Part shown: in pieces, positions 15,988-25,022 of the stretch
Layout: every line of letters begins with the position of its first letter
How positions within the stretch are numbered: the first letter of the stretch is position 1
NCBI GenBank assembly: GCA_947174015.1
Contig: CAMWHJ010000023.1
Coordinates: forward strand, 1-43,618
Length of the DNA stretch: 43,618 nt
Source of the DNA: an uncultured Lachnospiraceae bacterium
GTDB taxonomy: Bacteria > Bacillota > Clostridia > Lachnospirales > Lachnospiraceae
Direction of reading: 5' to 3'
The notes under the pieces: generated by a model
The model's database searches: none
What the model was told of the DNA's origin: nothing
The model's input: the letters and a program-made list of their open reading frames with translations, nothing else
Program-made: the position numbers and the translations under genes

Positions 15988-18573
15988 TTAGCTTTTGACC
16001 TCTGCCGATAATTTTCCGTCCCTCACATCTATGACAATCACATCTTTGGCACTCATATCTCCGGCAAGAATACATCTCGCTGCCAGCGTTTCCACGTTTT
16101 TCTGCAAAAACCGCTTTAATGGTCTGGCACCATAAACCGGATCATAACCATTGTCAACCACATACTGTTGGGCTTCCTCTGTAAGCTCCAGACGGATTTC
16201 CTTATCTGCCAGACGTTTGTTCACATCTTCTGTCAACAACTTGATGATGCCGCCAATATTCTGTTTCGTCAATGGCTTAAACATAATTGTTTCATCCAGA
16301 CGATTGAGAAATTCTGGTCTGAAATGTCCACGCAGTTCTTCCATCACTTGTTTCTCTGCATCTTCCCGGATGGTACCATCCTTCTGAATTCCATCCAAAA
16401 TATACTGCGAACCAATGTTTGAAGTCATAATCAAAATGGTATTCTTAAAATCTACGGTTCTTCCTTGGGAATCCGTAATTCTGCCATCATCCAATACTTG
16501 CAGCAGTACATTGAATACATCTGGGTGAGCCTTTTCTACCTCATCAAACAGCACAACCGAATAAGGTTTTCTGCGAACTGCCTCTGTCAATTGACCGCCT
16601 TCCTCATAGCCCACATATCCGGGAGGCGCTCCAATCAGGCGGGACACCGAATATTTCTCCATGTACTCACTCATATCAATGCGCACCATGTTATTCTCAT
16701 CATCAAAAAGACTTGCTGCCAAAGCCTTTGCCAGCTCTGTCTTGCCCACACCGGTGGGACCTAAGAACAGGAACGATCCAATGGGTTTACTGGGATCCTT
16801 GATGCCCGCCTTGGAACGGATAATTGCCTCTGTAACCTTAGTTACACCCTCATCCTGCCCAATCACACGCTTATGAAGTTCCTGATCCAAGTGAAGTGTC
16901 TTACTTTTCTCACTTTCCGTAAGCTTTGCCACCGGAATCCCTGTCCAGCGGGAGATGATTCTTGCAATCTCCTCATCACTGACTGCCTCATGTACCAGCC
17001 GCAAATCCTTCTCTTTGATATTTTTCTCTTCCACCTCTAACTGGGCTTTCAATTTCGGCAGTTCGCCGTACATCAATACACCGACACGCTCGTTGTCACC
17101 CTTAATGGAACAGACCTCAATTTCCCGGTTGATTTCATCAATCTGCTGACGAATTCTGCTTGCCTTTTCCAAGGCAGATTTTTCATTATCCCACTGGGCT
17201 TTTCTGCTGGCAAATTCATCTCTCAATTCCGCCAGTTCCTTACGCAGTTCCTCCAAGCGCTCTCTGCTCAGATTATCATTTTCCTTTTTCAGAGCTGTCT
17301 CCTCAATTTCCAACTGCATAATTTTGCGGTTCTGCTGGTCTAACTCTGCTGGCATGGAATCAAGCTCTGTTTTTACTAGGGCACATGCCTCATCCACCAA
17401 ATCAATCGCCTTATCCGGCAAAAATCTGTCGGATATATACCGATTGGACAGGGTTGCCGCCGATACCAAGGCATTGTCCATAATTTTCACACCATGAAAG
17501 ACTTCATATCTCTCTTTTAAGCCACGAAGAATGGAGATGGTATCCTCCACCGTGGGTTCCTCCACCAGCACTGGCTGAAATCTTCGCTCCAGAGCCGGAT
17601 CCTTTTCAATGTACTGACGATACTCGTCTAAGGTGGTGGCACCGATACAGTGGAGTTCCCCTCTGGCAAGCATGGGTTTTAACATATTACCTGCATCTAA
17701 GGCACCATTTGTTTTGCCTGCTCCCACAATGGTATGAAGTTCATCAATAAATAGGATAATCTCCCCATCGCTTTTCTTTACTTCATCCAAGACTGCCTTT
17801 AAACGTTCTTCAAATTCCCCCTGATATTTGGCTCCTGCAATCAAAGCCCCCATATCCAGTGAGAAAATCTTTTTGTCCTTCAGTCCTTCTGGCACATCTC
17901 CATGAACAATACGCTGGGCAATGCCCTCTGCCACCGCAGTCTTACCAACTCCCGGCTCACCGATCAATACCGGATTGTTCTTGGTCTTTCTGGAAAGGAT
18001 GCGGATCACATTGCGGATTTCCGTATCTCTTCCAATCACCGGATCCATTTGCTGTTTTCTGGCACGCTCCACCAAATCCTGTCCGTACTTGTTCAAGGTA
18101 TCATACGTTGCTTCCGGATTGTCACTGACCACTCTCTGGTTGCCTCGAACTGTGGAAAGCGCCTGTAAAAACCGTTCTTTGGTAATGCCATATTCCTTAA
18201 AAATTTCCTTTATCTCCGTGTTGGGGTACTTTAACATGGAAAGAAACAGATGTTCTACGGATACATATTCGTCTCCCATCTGCTTTGCCTCATCCTCGGC
18301 ACTAATCAATACCTGATTTAATTTCTGCCCCACATACAGCTTACCGCCGGAGACTTTGACTCTCTTCTGCAATGCCTGTTCTACCCGGTTGGTGAAATGG
18401 GCTCTGTCAATTTCCATCTTTTCAATCAGCTTACCGATTAAGCTGTCGTCCATTGTAATAAGACTGTACAATAAATGCTCTTCCTCTAACTCCTGATTGC
18501 CATATTCGTATGCCAGCTTCTCGCAATTATTTACAGCCTCAAGGGACTTTTGTGTAAATTTATTAATGTTCAT
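15988..18573 (-). CDS. clpB: ClpB disaggregase chaperone
   Basis: The product has 861 residues from the ATG at 18573, with GGGAGGT 8 bp upstream; a further in-frame start at 18615 lies before this ribosome site and is unlikely. It has a Clp N-domain ([20 protein letters not shown]), a first AAA domain with GEPGVGKTA and FIDELHT, a long coiled-coil middle domain (about 400-520) and a second AAA domain with GPTGVGKTE, then the C-terminal small domain ([12 protein letters not shown]). It is a hexameric ATP-driven disaggregase working with DnaK. Complete, with its own heat-shock promoter, CIRCE operator and terminator. Confidence 0.97.
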   Translation of the reverse strand: MNINKFTQKSLEAVNNCEKLAYEYGNQELEEEHLLYSLITMDDSLIGKLIEKMEIDRAHFTNRVEQALQKRVKVSGGKLYVGQKLNQVLISAEDEAKQMGDEYVSVEHLFLSMLKYPNTEIKEIFKEYGITKERFLQALSTVRGNQRVVSDNPEATYDTLNKYGQDLVERARKQQMDPVIGRDTEIRNVIRILSRKTKNNPVLIGEPGVGKTAVAEGIAQRIVHGDVPEGLKDKKIFSLDMGALIAGAKYQGEFEERLKAVLDEVKKSDGEIILFIDELHTIVGAGKTNGALDAGNMLKPMLARGELHCIGATTLDEYRQYIEKDPALERRFQPVLVEEPTVEDTISILRGLKERYEVFHGVKIMDNALVSAATLSNRYISDRFLPDKAIDLVDEACALVKTELDSMPAELDQQNRKIMQLEIEETALKKENDNLSRERLEELRKELAELRDEFASRKAQWDNEKSALEKASRIRQQIDEINREIEVCSIKGDNERVGVLMYGELPKLKAQLEVEEKNIKEKDLRLVHEAVSDEEIARIISRWTGIPVAKLTESEKSKTLHLDQELHKRVIGQDEGVTKVTEAIIRSKAGIKDPSKPIGSFLFLGPTGVGKTELAKALAASLFDDENNMVRIDMSEYMEKYSVSRLIGAPPGYVGYEEGGQLTEAVRRKPYSVVLFDEVEKAHPDVFNVLLQVLDDGRITDSQGRTVDFKNTILIMTSNIGSQYILDGIQKDGTIREDAEKQVMEELRGHFRPEFLNRLDETIMFKPLTKQNIGGIIKLLTEDVNKRLADKEIRLELTEEAQQYVVDNGYDPVYGARPLKRFLQKNVETLAARCILAGDMSAKDVIVIDVRDGKLSAEVKS

Positions 18574-18660
18574 TGCTCTACCTCCCTGACAAATGTAACC
18601 AATTTGTGATATCACACATATTTTGTTATGTTTGTTACTTTTTTATTCTTTCTATTTGCA

Positions 18661-18689
18661 ACTATATCACCGTTTGTTAGCACTGTCAA
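18661..18689 (-). promoter_or_regulatory. Sigma-A promoter of clpB
   Basis: On the minus strand TTGACA (18684-18689) and TATAGT (18661-18666) are separated by exactly 17 bp. The -35 box lies inside the CIRCE element, so HrcA binding would block RNA polymerase. A perfect 12-bp palindrome TGTGATATCACA (18605-18616) lies in the leader. Confidence 0.85.
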
Positions 18690-18703
18690 TAGGTGAGTGC
18701 TAA
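18677..18703. promoter_or_regulatory. CIRCE operator (HrcA site)
   Basis: TTAGCACTG, nine bases, GAGTGCTAA: the consensus CIRCE inverted repeat (TTAGCACTC-N9-GAGTGCTAA) with one change in the left arm. This predicts HrcA-repressed heat-shock expression of clpB. The rest of the gap up to the transposase fragment at 18866 holds no gene that I can see. Confidence 0.92.
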
Positions 18704-18865
18704 TATTTTCTGAAAATTTTTCTAACTTTTGATTTTACCGGGTTTGCTACACTTTCCCGCAAAAAATGGAAATCCAAAACGAAAAGCTGACTATCGTAAA
18801 AGCAACGGTGAAGAATAAATTTTATGGTTTCTTCACTAAAATCTCAATTTATGCTTTTTAGCAAG

Positions 18866-19230
18866 TTATCCACATTTTATTTCTTTATGTGTAAACAGAT
18901 AATGCCATCCGTTTTCATGGCATATCTTCATTACCGGTTCCACCGCATACAATGCATCTCCTTGGATACAGATTGGCAGTCTCGGATAATTCTTTTTCAA
19001 ACGTGCCATCAAACGTTTTGCTGCATTCAGCTCAGCATCTCTTCAAGAACCTCTTCACCTGAAATCAGTTTTAATGTTTTAATACATTGTTCTTCATTAA
19101 ACATCTCATCTATGGACCTCATAGATACTATACCAAAAATATTTTTGAAAATACCCATGTATACAAGTGTCGTTTGTGAGTAGGTTGTATAACTCTGATG
19201 GCGTGGGTCTTTCATTTCTGCCCGCTTTTT
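18866..19230 (-). pseudogene. DDE transposase remnant with internal deletion
   Basis: Frame 1 gives a transposase N-terminal piece (KDPRHQSYTTYSQTTLVYMG, then MRSIDEMFNEEQC) and stops at 19027. A second frame from 19030 to 18866 gives the catalytic-core piece KRLMARLKKNYPRLPICIQG and DALYAVEPVMKICHENGWHY. In full-length relatives these are separated by about 100 residues, so a deletion joined them and broke the frame; everything after the core is also gone. It is an IS4-type DDE transposase by overall look. Non-functional. Confidence 0.7.
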
Positions 19231-19815
19231 TGCTTTCATATTCCATAATTCTCTTTTTATCATAGAAATATGCTCCGCCATCATTCACCAAACGTACAAT
19301 TCGGATTCCACTCTCTGATTTATCATAAGCCTCACTGTAGACATTGTATAGCTGCTTCCCCATTCATCAGCCGTAATATCCGACTGAATATGCAATATTC
19401 TTACCCCTGCAGTATCCTCATCAAGTACATCTGAAAAATTCTTCTCAGCAGTATCATATTCTATAAGAAAATATTCCTTTTGCTCTCGCGAAAACCCATT
19501 TTGTGATACATCTTTGGAAGGATAAATCAAAATACAGCCGCCTTCTGTGGCTTTCGGCAGAATGAAATGTTCCTCTTTTCCGTATGCATAAATCTGCACC
19601 TGGCTTTTCTTCAGCCAGTCAAGCTCCAACTTTGAAAATTGCGAAAAATCACCATCCATTTCATACATAATTTCCGTACCTGCAATACCATGCATTGATT
19701 CCACATCATCAAAAGCTGTCAGAGCCTCCATCGCCAGCTCTTCAAATCCCCACTCATTTTCATAAGCGGAAATATCACGGCTGGAGGTATACTCATATTT
19801 TCATGAGGGCATTCG
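19231..19815 (-). pseudogene. Secreted M6-peptidase-like fragment, frameshifted
   Basis: The frame from about 19813 to 19285 encodes QFSKLELDWLKKSQVQIYAY, YFLIEYDTAEKNFSDV and AGVRILHIQSD, the pattern of the region after the active site in M6-type (immune inhibitor A-like) peptidases. The next stretch, YNVYSEAYDKSESGIRIVRL, is in another frame, so there is an indel near 19345. The catalytic HExxH part is missing because the frame begins just after a stop at 19815, and the 3' end runs into the transposase remnant. A multiply broken gene; the family call is tentative. Confidence 0.5.
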
Positions 19816-19821
19816 CTTGAA

Positions 19822-20571
19822 TTATTGACACAACCAATGCTGCAGAAAAATCAATATAATAATATGAATGGGATAAAATGCATAACAAGCCCATTGAAAT
19901 ATTTTATTATGAAAACCTTGACGCCCTTTATATAACCAAATAGGAATCAGTGATATCATAGCAAATCCCTGCTGAGCAAATTCTATATCATGTCCAAATA
20001 TATGGACAATATAGTAATATCCTCCCAATATCTTTACATTCAAAATATACAGGCATATAAACTGGATTAACCGGACTTTCCATGTTCGTCCTCGGAAAAA
20101 ATAAAATGTCAAAACAGTTAAAACGCCAATTCCATAGTAATCAACCATGGTTGCGTAACCAAAAATAAATCCCAAAACGATAATACCTGCAGACAGCGCC
20201 ATTGCTAATACTTTTTTTAAATGTGTTCTGCATTTCTCAAGCAAGATAATCAGCAGCAAACTCTCTAAAAATGTCCAGAGTACATTTTGATGATATGGAT
20301 AAAATACACTGCCTCCATACATAATATTGAAAGGTATTTCAGACAAACAAGCCCACAAAAGAATACGCAGCATATAGCGGCGTAAATCATGTGTATGAGT
20401 ATAGCCTTCTACTATCATAAATGCAAAAATCGGATACGCTATCCGCCCGATACACGTCAGCCATTCTTCTGCTGGAAAGAGTGTTGCCCATGTATGGTCG
20501 CATAACATTAGCCACATAGCCAGCACATGAAGCATGAATGAACTGATGTTAAATCTCGAATTTTGAGTCAC
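19822..20571 (-). CDS. TraX-family membrane protein
   Basis: The product has 249 residues from the GTG at 20571, which has AGGAGGTGATATACCT as a near-perfect ribosome site; the frame is open further upstream only because it is fused by chance to an anti-sigma remnant. It contains NISSFMLHVLAMWLMLCDHTWA, GRIAYPIFAFMIVEGYTHT, SEIPFNIMYGG and YHQNVLWTF, the standard TraX/acyltransferase-like succession, with about eight membrane helices. TraX N-acetylates F-pilin in Enterobacteria; in Firmicutes relatives the substrate is not known. It appears intact within a decayed region. Confidence 0.82.
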   Translation of the reverse strand: MTQNSRFNISSFMLHVLAMWLMLCDHTWATLFPAEEWLTCIGRIAYPIFAFMIVEGYTHTHDLRRYMLRILLWACLSEIPFNIMYGGSVFYPYHQNVLWTFLESLLLIILLEKCRTHLKKVLAMALSAGIIVLGFIFGYATMVDYYGIGVLTVLTFYFFRGRTWKVRLIQFICLYILNVKILGGYYYIVHIFGHDIEFAQQGFAMISLIPIWLYKGRQGFHNKIFQWACYAFYPIHIIILIFLQHWLCQ

Positions 20572-20574
20572 AGG

Positions 20575-21644
20575 TATATCACCTCCTTCCGCCATTTCCA
20601 CTCCAATGTCAACATAATTTTTTAATATGCCTGAAGAAAATGCACATGCCAAAAATTGTTTATTTTTCATAAGATTTTCAAATACAGACCTCTCCACCAT
20701 AAATTCCTGCGCTCCCATATAACCGGGTGCAATCTCATATTTATCAAAAACGAAGACAATATTTCCTTTCCCGTCAAAATAGAAGTTCTGATCTTCCTTG
20801 ATTCCCTCCCAGTTTATATCCGGCATATCTGTATTGTCCACCCAGTACATATTCATCTCATCTTCTGCCATTGCTGCCCGCATCTGATTCCGGATATCTT
20901 CGCTTATAACATCCGCATAACCGCTGTTTTTCTGAAACAAATCCACGATTTGAATCTGTTCGCCACTCTTTTTATCAATCGTATAAAATTTGTAGGATTC
21001 TAAACCGCTGCCTGATGCCTGAAAAATAGAAAGTTCGTCACTTCCTCGATATCAAAATTGACCTGTTCTATTGTTTCCTGTAACTGCTTAGAATCGTCTT
21101 CCGATTCTTCGCTGGTCTCCCCGGTATCTTCTACGATGATCTGCGGTACTTCAACATTTGCATCGAACCGCTCGCTTTCATACTGGTAATCCCGAAAAGT
21201 AACTGCCTGAAACAATTTGCCGACGAACGGAATATTTCCCATCGCATAAGCAATATCCGCAATCTCGGCTAATGGCTTATCTTCATAAAACCGTAGAATT
21301 ATCAGAGTTTTCTCCTGTATTGGGAGTTTATCGACCACATCTTTCAAATCCATATCTGGATCATGTCTTTTCGAATCTATCATATTTTCATTAAGCGCTT
21401 CATATTCTTGCCTATACTTCTTTACATAGTCCTTTGCCGTATTGATCATAATCCGGTATATCCATGTACCGGCAAAACGCTCTTCCCGCAGACTTCCTGC
21501 TTTCTGCATGGCCTTATATGCCCCCTCTTGTACGATATCCATCCCATCTGCTTCCTGATGCACATAACTGAAAGCCAGTCTGTAATAACTCTGATAGTTT
21601 TCCAGCAATATGCTCCGAATCAAAGCTTCTTTCCTGTCTCGCAT
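20575..21644 (-). pseudogene. ECF sigma factor fused to RsiV-like anti-sigma, decayed
   Basis: From the ATG at 21644 (ribosome site AAGGAGG) the frame encodes an ECF sigma factor: region 2 SYYRLAFSYVHQEADGMDIV, then WIYRIMINTAKDYVKKY and region 4 up to LRFYEDKPLAEIADI. There, without a stop, it changes into the outer domain of an RsiV/DUF3298-type anti-sigma factor (NIPFVGKLFQAVTFRDYQYE). After ATNFLFFRHQ-like sequence near 21020 a frameshift follows, and the RsiV tail (KFYTIDKKSGEQIQIVDLF, FYFDGKGNIVFVFDKYEIAP) continues to 20690. The sigma recognition helix and the anti-sigma cytoplasmic and membrane parts are deleted. Confidence 0.8.
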
Positions 21645-21835
21645 ATCTGCTTTCCTCCTTTTCTCATAATTGTGCCCATTAGACAGATTATCTGTTCAAA
21701 AAGTTTCAAAAAAAATATTTTTTGTAAAAAGAGTAAAAAATGTGGCGCAGACAATATTGTGAATATGATATGTAGGGCAATCCTTACCGCTATTCCCCGG
21801 TATATTTTTTTTACTGAAACCAATATCTGCATTAT

Positions 21836-22258
21836 TTATTTGATGGAAGTATTCCAAAAGCTGCTGCAATGTAATCTGTTCCATAGTTTTTTTACAGAAA
21901 TACCAATATCTTCATAAGGCTTATTTAATATTTTATCAATATTCTTTCCAACCGGACATTTTTCAGAAGATGTTGAATGAAAACCTATAAAATGTTCTAA
22001 TCCGTCTGGCTCAAGAGCATAATAAACATTCCAAACAGTCACTAAATTAGGGGCTTTTTTCAAATGCGCTCCGCCTATACCACGATTAACATAAATAATA
22101 TCCGCTTTTTGTAAATAATTTAAGATACTCCTAATTGCAGCCGGATTACAACCGGTGCTTTTTGCTAGTAATTCACTGGTTACGTTTGTTTTGTTCTCAT
22201 ATTCTGCTATAAAAATCAAACAATGTAATGCAATTGAGCATTTTGTACTTATTCTCAT
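21836..22258 (-). CDS. Rrf2-family regulator with frameshifted C-terminus
   Basis: This 140-residue frame has the Rrf2 winged helix (MRISTKCSIALHCLIFIAEY, TGCNPAAIRSILNYLQKADI, RGIGGAHLKKAP). The single Cys in SSEKCPVGKNI is one of the three usual cluster-binding cysteines; the others are absent. The last residues KKLWNRLHCSSFWNTSIK are out of character. Adding one A to the A7 run at 21887-21893 restores the expected tail TMEQITLQQLLEYFHQINNA. So the gene is a recent pseudogene, a sequencing error, or a slippage site. The DNA-binding part is whole. Confidence 0.75.
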   Translation of the reverse strand: MRISTKCSIALHCLIFIAEYENKTNVTSELLAKSTGCNPAAIRSILNYLQKADIIYVNRGIGGAHLKKAPNLVTVWNVYYALEPDGLEHFIGFHSTSSEKCPVGKNIDKILNKPYEDIGISVKKLWNRLHCSSFWNTSIK

Positions 22259-22364
22259 TTATATCTACCGTCCAAATCGTTTTTTTTATTATACTTTTTT
22301 GGGTGATATTGTAAACATAAATTATTGGAATTAAATGATATTACCGAGAAATGCAAATTTAAAT

Positions 22365-22820
22365 TTATCGTTTCATAATAAACTTAGTAACTTCTACATT
22401 TCCGTCCATCTCTTTGCCATCAGTGTTGAATCCGCATTTTTCAGTATAGAATTTTATGTTCTGCTCTTTGTCCGAAGGGGTCACCAATGTAATTTGCTTC
22501 CATTCGGGGCAAATTGAAAGCATATATTGGAATGCCTGTGAACCTATCCCCATCCTCTGATACATTGGAATAACACATAAACAGCCAAGATAATAGTTCC
22601 CATTTCCTTTATTTTCAAAGGAAATCACCCCAACAGGAATACTATCTTTAATGATAATATACTTAGGAAATTTAAGGATAGACAATTCCATTTGCTCCTT
22701 TGTTTTACCATAACCAGGACATTCGCCATAGTGAATATAATCTTCATAAAATGAAGAATTATAAATATCAATTAGCAAATTGGCATCCGATTTAGCGGCT
22801 TCTCTGTATGTCAATACCAT
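22365..22820 (-). CDS. GNAT-family N-acetyltransferase
   Basis: The product has 151 residues from the ATG at 22820 (AAAGGA site 8 bp upstream). It has the GNAT fold: N-terminal YREAAKSDANLLIDIYNSSF, then GVISFENKGNGNYYLGCLCV and the acetyl-CoA loop PMYQRMGIGSQAFQYML (Q/RxxGxG/A), ending in a strand FYTEKCGFNTDG. Substrate unknown. It stands alone between the Rrf2 gene and a gene fragment. Confidence 0.85.
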   Translation of the reverse strand: MVLTYREAAKSDANLLIDIYNSSFYEDYIHYGECPGYGKTKEQMELSILKFPKYIIIKDSIPVGVISFENKGNGNYYLGCLCVIPMYQRMGIGSQAFQYMLSICPEWKQITLVTPSDKEQNIKFYTEKCGFNTDGKEMDGNVEVTKFIMKR

Positions 22821-22939
22821 TTTGTTTTTCCTTTCAAATTTTGATTTTTTTATGTGGCTCCCCAAAAAACTTCGATTTATCGAACTGTTCAACATTATTA
22901 TTTTACCAAAAACACACGCACAATCCCATTAAATTTTGC

Positions 22940-23170
22940 TTAAACTTTCTTTGCATTATTCTTCGCAATCATCATCTGCCTTGCCCGTTCCCTCTGCTCT
23001 TTGCTAACTGTCCTCGGCTTACGGTAGTTGACATATGATTTCGGAAAGGAATAGGTCATAGATACCTCGTCCTGCTGTATCAGCTTGTAAGTGTCGGGGA
23101 AGTCGGCAATAAGCGTGTCAAGTTTCCGCATGACTGCCTTATCCCTTGCTGTGATAGCATGGCAATTCAA
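22940..23170 (-). pseudogene. Hypothetical protein fragment, 5' end replaced
   Basis: About 76 residues with KAVMRKLDTLIADFPDTYKL and MTYSFPKSYVNYRKPRTVSK resemble small cytosolic proteins encoded by integrative elements of gut Firmicutes, but I cannot name a family. The frame has only a TTG as start, overlapping the stop of the MATE gene, and is open further upstream inside that gene without homology, so its N-terminus seems to have been cut off when the MATE/TetR block arrived. Confidence 0.45.
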
Positions 23171-24269
23171 AATATTTCTTCTGTCTGCAGTTTGTTTTCA
23201 GAGGAAAGCTCATTTTCTACAAGCCGCAGCTTTTTCCAAAATGGAACAAACAGAATTATCCCTGTCAGCATTGCACAGCAGTCCGCCATAGGCGTTGCCC
23301 AGGCAATGCCGTTTACCCCTGCCAGTGCGTTCATCAGAAACATGAATGGCACATCCAGACCGCCCTTGCGCAGCATGGAGAGAAGCAGTGGTTTCAGCTT
23401 TTGCCCGACAGACTGAAAGATTGTGATGATCACCATAGTAATTGCCGTGAAAGGGCCGGTGATGCAGATGATCCGCTGGAACACACTGCCATAACGGACG
23501 GTTTCCGCATCGTCAATAAAAGCCTTTACAATGGGACTGGCACAGGTGAACAGCAGCATCGTCGCCAGAAGGGTCACAGACAGGCACAGAACCAGCGTCA
23601 CTTTGATAGCAGAGCGCATCCGTTTGAAATTCTTCGCTGAATAATTATAGCCGATCAGGGGCAGGACTCCCTGAGAAAGTCCGTTAGCCAACGCAAAGGC
23701 CAGCATATCTATCTTTTTGGCAATGCCGATGCCCGCCACTGCCTCGTTACAGTAGGAAACCATCAGCCGATTCATCATGATGTTGGAAAAAACGCCCATC
23801 AGGTTCATTGCACAGCTCGGCAGCCCCACCAGCAGTACCTCTGCAGGGATATGGCTGCCAAGGGTGTAACAGTGAGGATCAAAAGTAATATGGAGTGTTT
23901 TACGCTTTTTCAGGATCAGTGCTATAAAATACAGCATGGCAATCAGATTGGAGAGCATAGTTGCCACGGCTGCGCCTTCAATTTCCATTTTAAATCCACA
24001 AATAAAGACTGGATCCAGAATAATGTTCAGCCCGCCACCTAGGGCAACCCCGAAGCTGGCCTGGGTGGAATATCCTTCAGCACGGACGAGATGAGAGCAA
24101 GAGAAGCCGCCACTACCTGATTGGAGTCTCCCAGCTGCCCAATAAAAAAGGTATCTGCCATGTTGTAGACAACGGTGATGAGCTGGCTGATCACGGTAGG
24201 TATGATTAGTGCAAGGACGGCTCTGGGAACAGGTGTTGATGTAAATAACTCAGTCTTATCCGTTTTCAT
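23167..24269 (-). pseudogene. MATE-family efflux pump, internal deletion and frameshift
   Basis: The 5' part (start 24269, GGAGGAG site, 1 bp after the tetR stop) encodes ALIIPTVISQLITVVYNMAD and TFFIGQLGDSNQVVAASLAL, a normal MATE first helix. The 3' part reads VRAEGYSTQASFGVALGGGL, LDPVFICGF and the second half of the pump to 23167. Roughly 100 residues (helices 3-5) that separate these in intact MATE proteins are missing, and the join at about 24075 is out of frame, giving a stop at 24039. Total coding is near 360 of about 450 residues. Its TetR regulator is intact. Confidence 0.85.
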
Positions 24270-24270
24270 G

Positions 24271-24843
24271 TCAAATCTCCTCCATTTCATGAAGTCCGTC
24301 TAAGAAGCAGCGTATGGCAAAGCGGAAGCTGTCCGAAATATCCACTGGAAAATGTCTGAAGCATCCGGCGGCCTCCTGAGAGATGAATCCGTGCAGGATG
24401 CTGTGCAAAACCCGCTGCAGGTGCATCTGCTGCTCCTCATTCAATCCATATTGGGACAGGACGCCCATGATCGGTTCCACAATATCACCAGCGGCAAGGT
24501 GCACGGCGTCATTTTTCGTCATAGGCAGAGATAAGATGACTTTGTAAAGTTCCAGGTGTTCTTTTGCAAATTTGTAATAAGCGTATGCCAGTGCATGGAC
24601 AGCCTCGTCCCGCTCGCACCCCTTAACTGCTGACATTTGTACCTTCCTGAGCTGGGCAATGGCATAATATCCCACTTCTAAATACAGTGTGTCTATACTT
24701 TCAACATGATTGTATAAAGCAGCTGTTTTTACCTGCAGCCGGTCTGCAAGCTCCCTCATAGAAAAGTTCTGATAACCTTTTTCTTCAATTAAAGTGATGG
24801 CAGCATCGACAACGGACTGCCTGTTCAATCCCATGCGTGGCAT
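24271..24843 (-). CDS. TetR-family repressor, likely of the MATE pump
   Basis: This 190-residue protein has the N-terminal HTH QSVVDAAITLIEEKGYQNFS followed by MRELADRLQVKTAALYNHVE, and a C-terminal helical domain of the WHG/TetR_C type. GAGGAGG stands 6 bp before ATG. It is immediately followed by the MATE gene, so repression of the pump and autoregulation are likely. The matching promoter and inverted-repeat operator are not directly upstream; they lie 2 kb away at 26906-26952 attached to a dead copy of this gene's 5' end, with a chemoreceptor gene between. Confidence 0.88.
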   Translation of the reverse strand: MPRMGLNRQSVVDAAITLIEEKGYQNFSMRELADRLQVKTAALYNHVESIDTLYLEVGYYAIAQLRKVQMSAVKGCERDEAVHALAYAYYKFAKEHLELYKVILSLPMTKNDAVHLAAGDIVEPIMGVLSQYGLNEEQQMHLQRVLHSILHGFISQEAAGCFRHFPVDISDSFRFAIRCFLDGLHEMEEI

Positions 24844-24862
24844 AGAATCCCTCCTCGAAAGT
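24776..24862. repeat. Direct repeat A: 5' end of the live tetR gene
   Basis: This segment (tetR leader plus about 23 codons) matches 26822-26908 in the same orientation at roughly 85-90 percent identity. The two copies flank the chemoreceptor gene. Confidence 0.75.
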
Positions 24863-24956
24863 TACACCACCAGCATAGCAGGTGGTTTTCTGTTTCGCAC
24901 GACTCCGTTTTTCGGAACACGAAAAACTCCGCCGTACTCAACTGACTAAAGCCATA

Positions 24957-25005
24957 AAAATGAAGCTGCCACTTTACAATTTTTCAATTGTTAAAGCGAC
25001 AGCCC
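24957..25005 (-). terminator. Terminator of the chemoreceptor gene
   Basis: A long imperfect stem pairs GCTGCCACTTTACAATT with AATTGTTAAAGCGACAGC around a 4-nt loop, followed on the minus strand by ATTTTTAT. It lies just after the chemoreceptor stop. A second hairpin (ACCACC / GGTGGT, 24866-24884, then TTTTCTGTTT) lies near 24.87 kb. Confidence 0.75.
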
Positions 25006-25022
25006 CCTCACACAATTTCTCT

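Noticed and set aside
15773-16075. A Cys/Arg-rich minus-strand frame ([17 protein letters not shown]..)
   Set aside because: It overlaps the 3' end of clpB in another frame and the clpB terminator; no ribosome site.
20572-20946. A fusion protein of an anti-sigma domain with TraX
   Set aside because: A near-perfect ribosome site precedes the GTG at 20571, so TraX starts there; the upstream open frame is the tail of the decayed anti-sigma gene.
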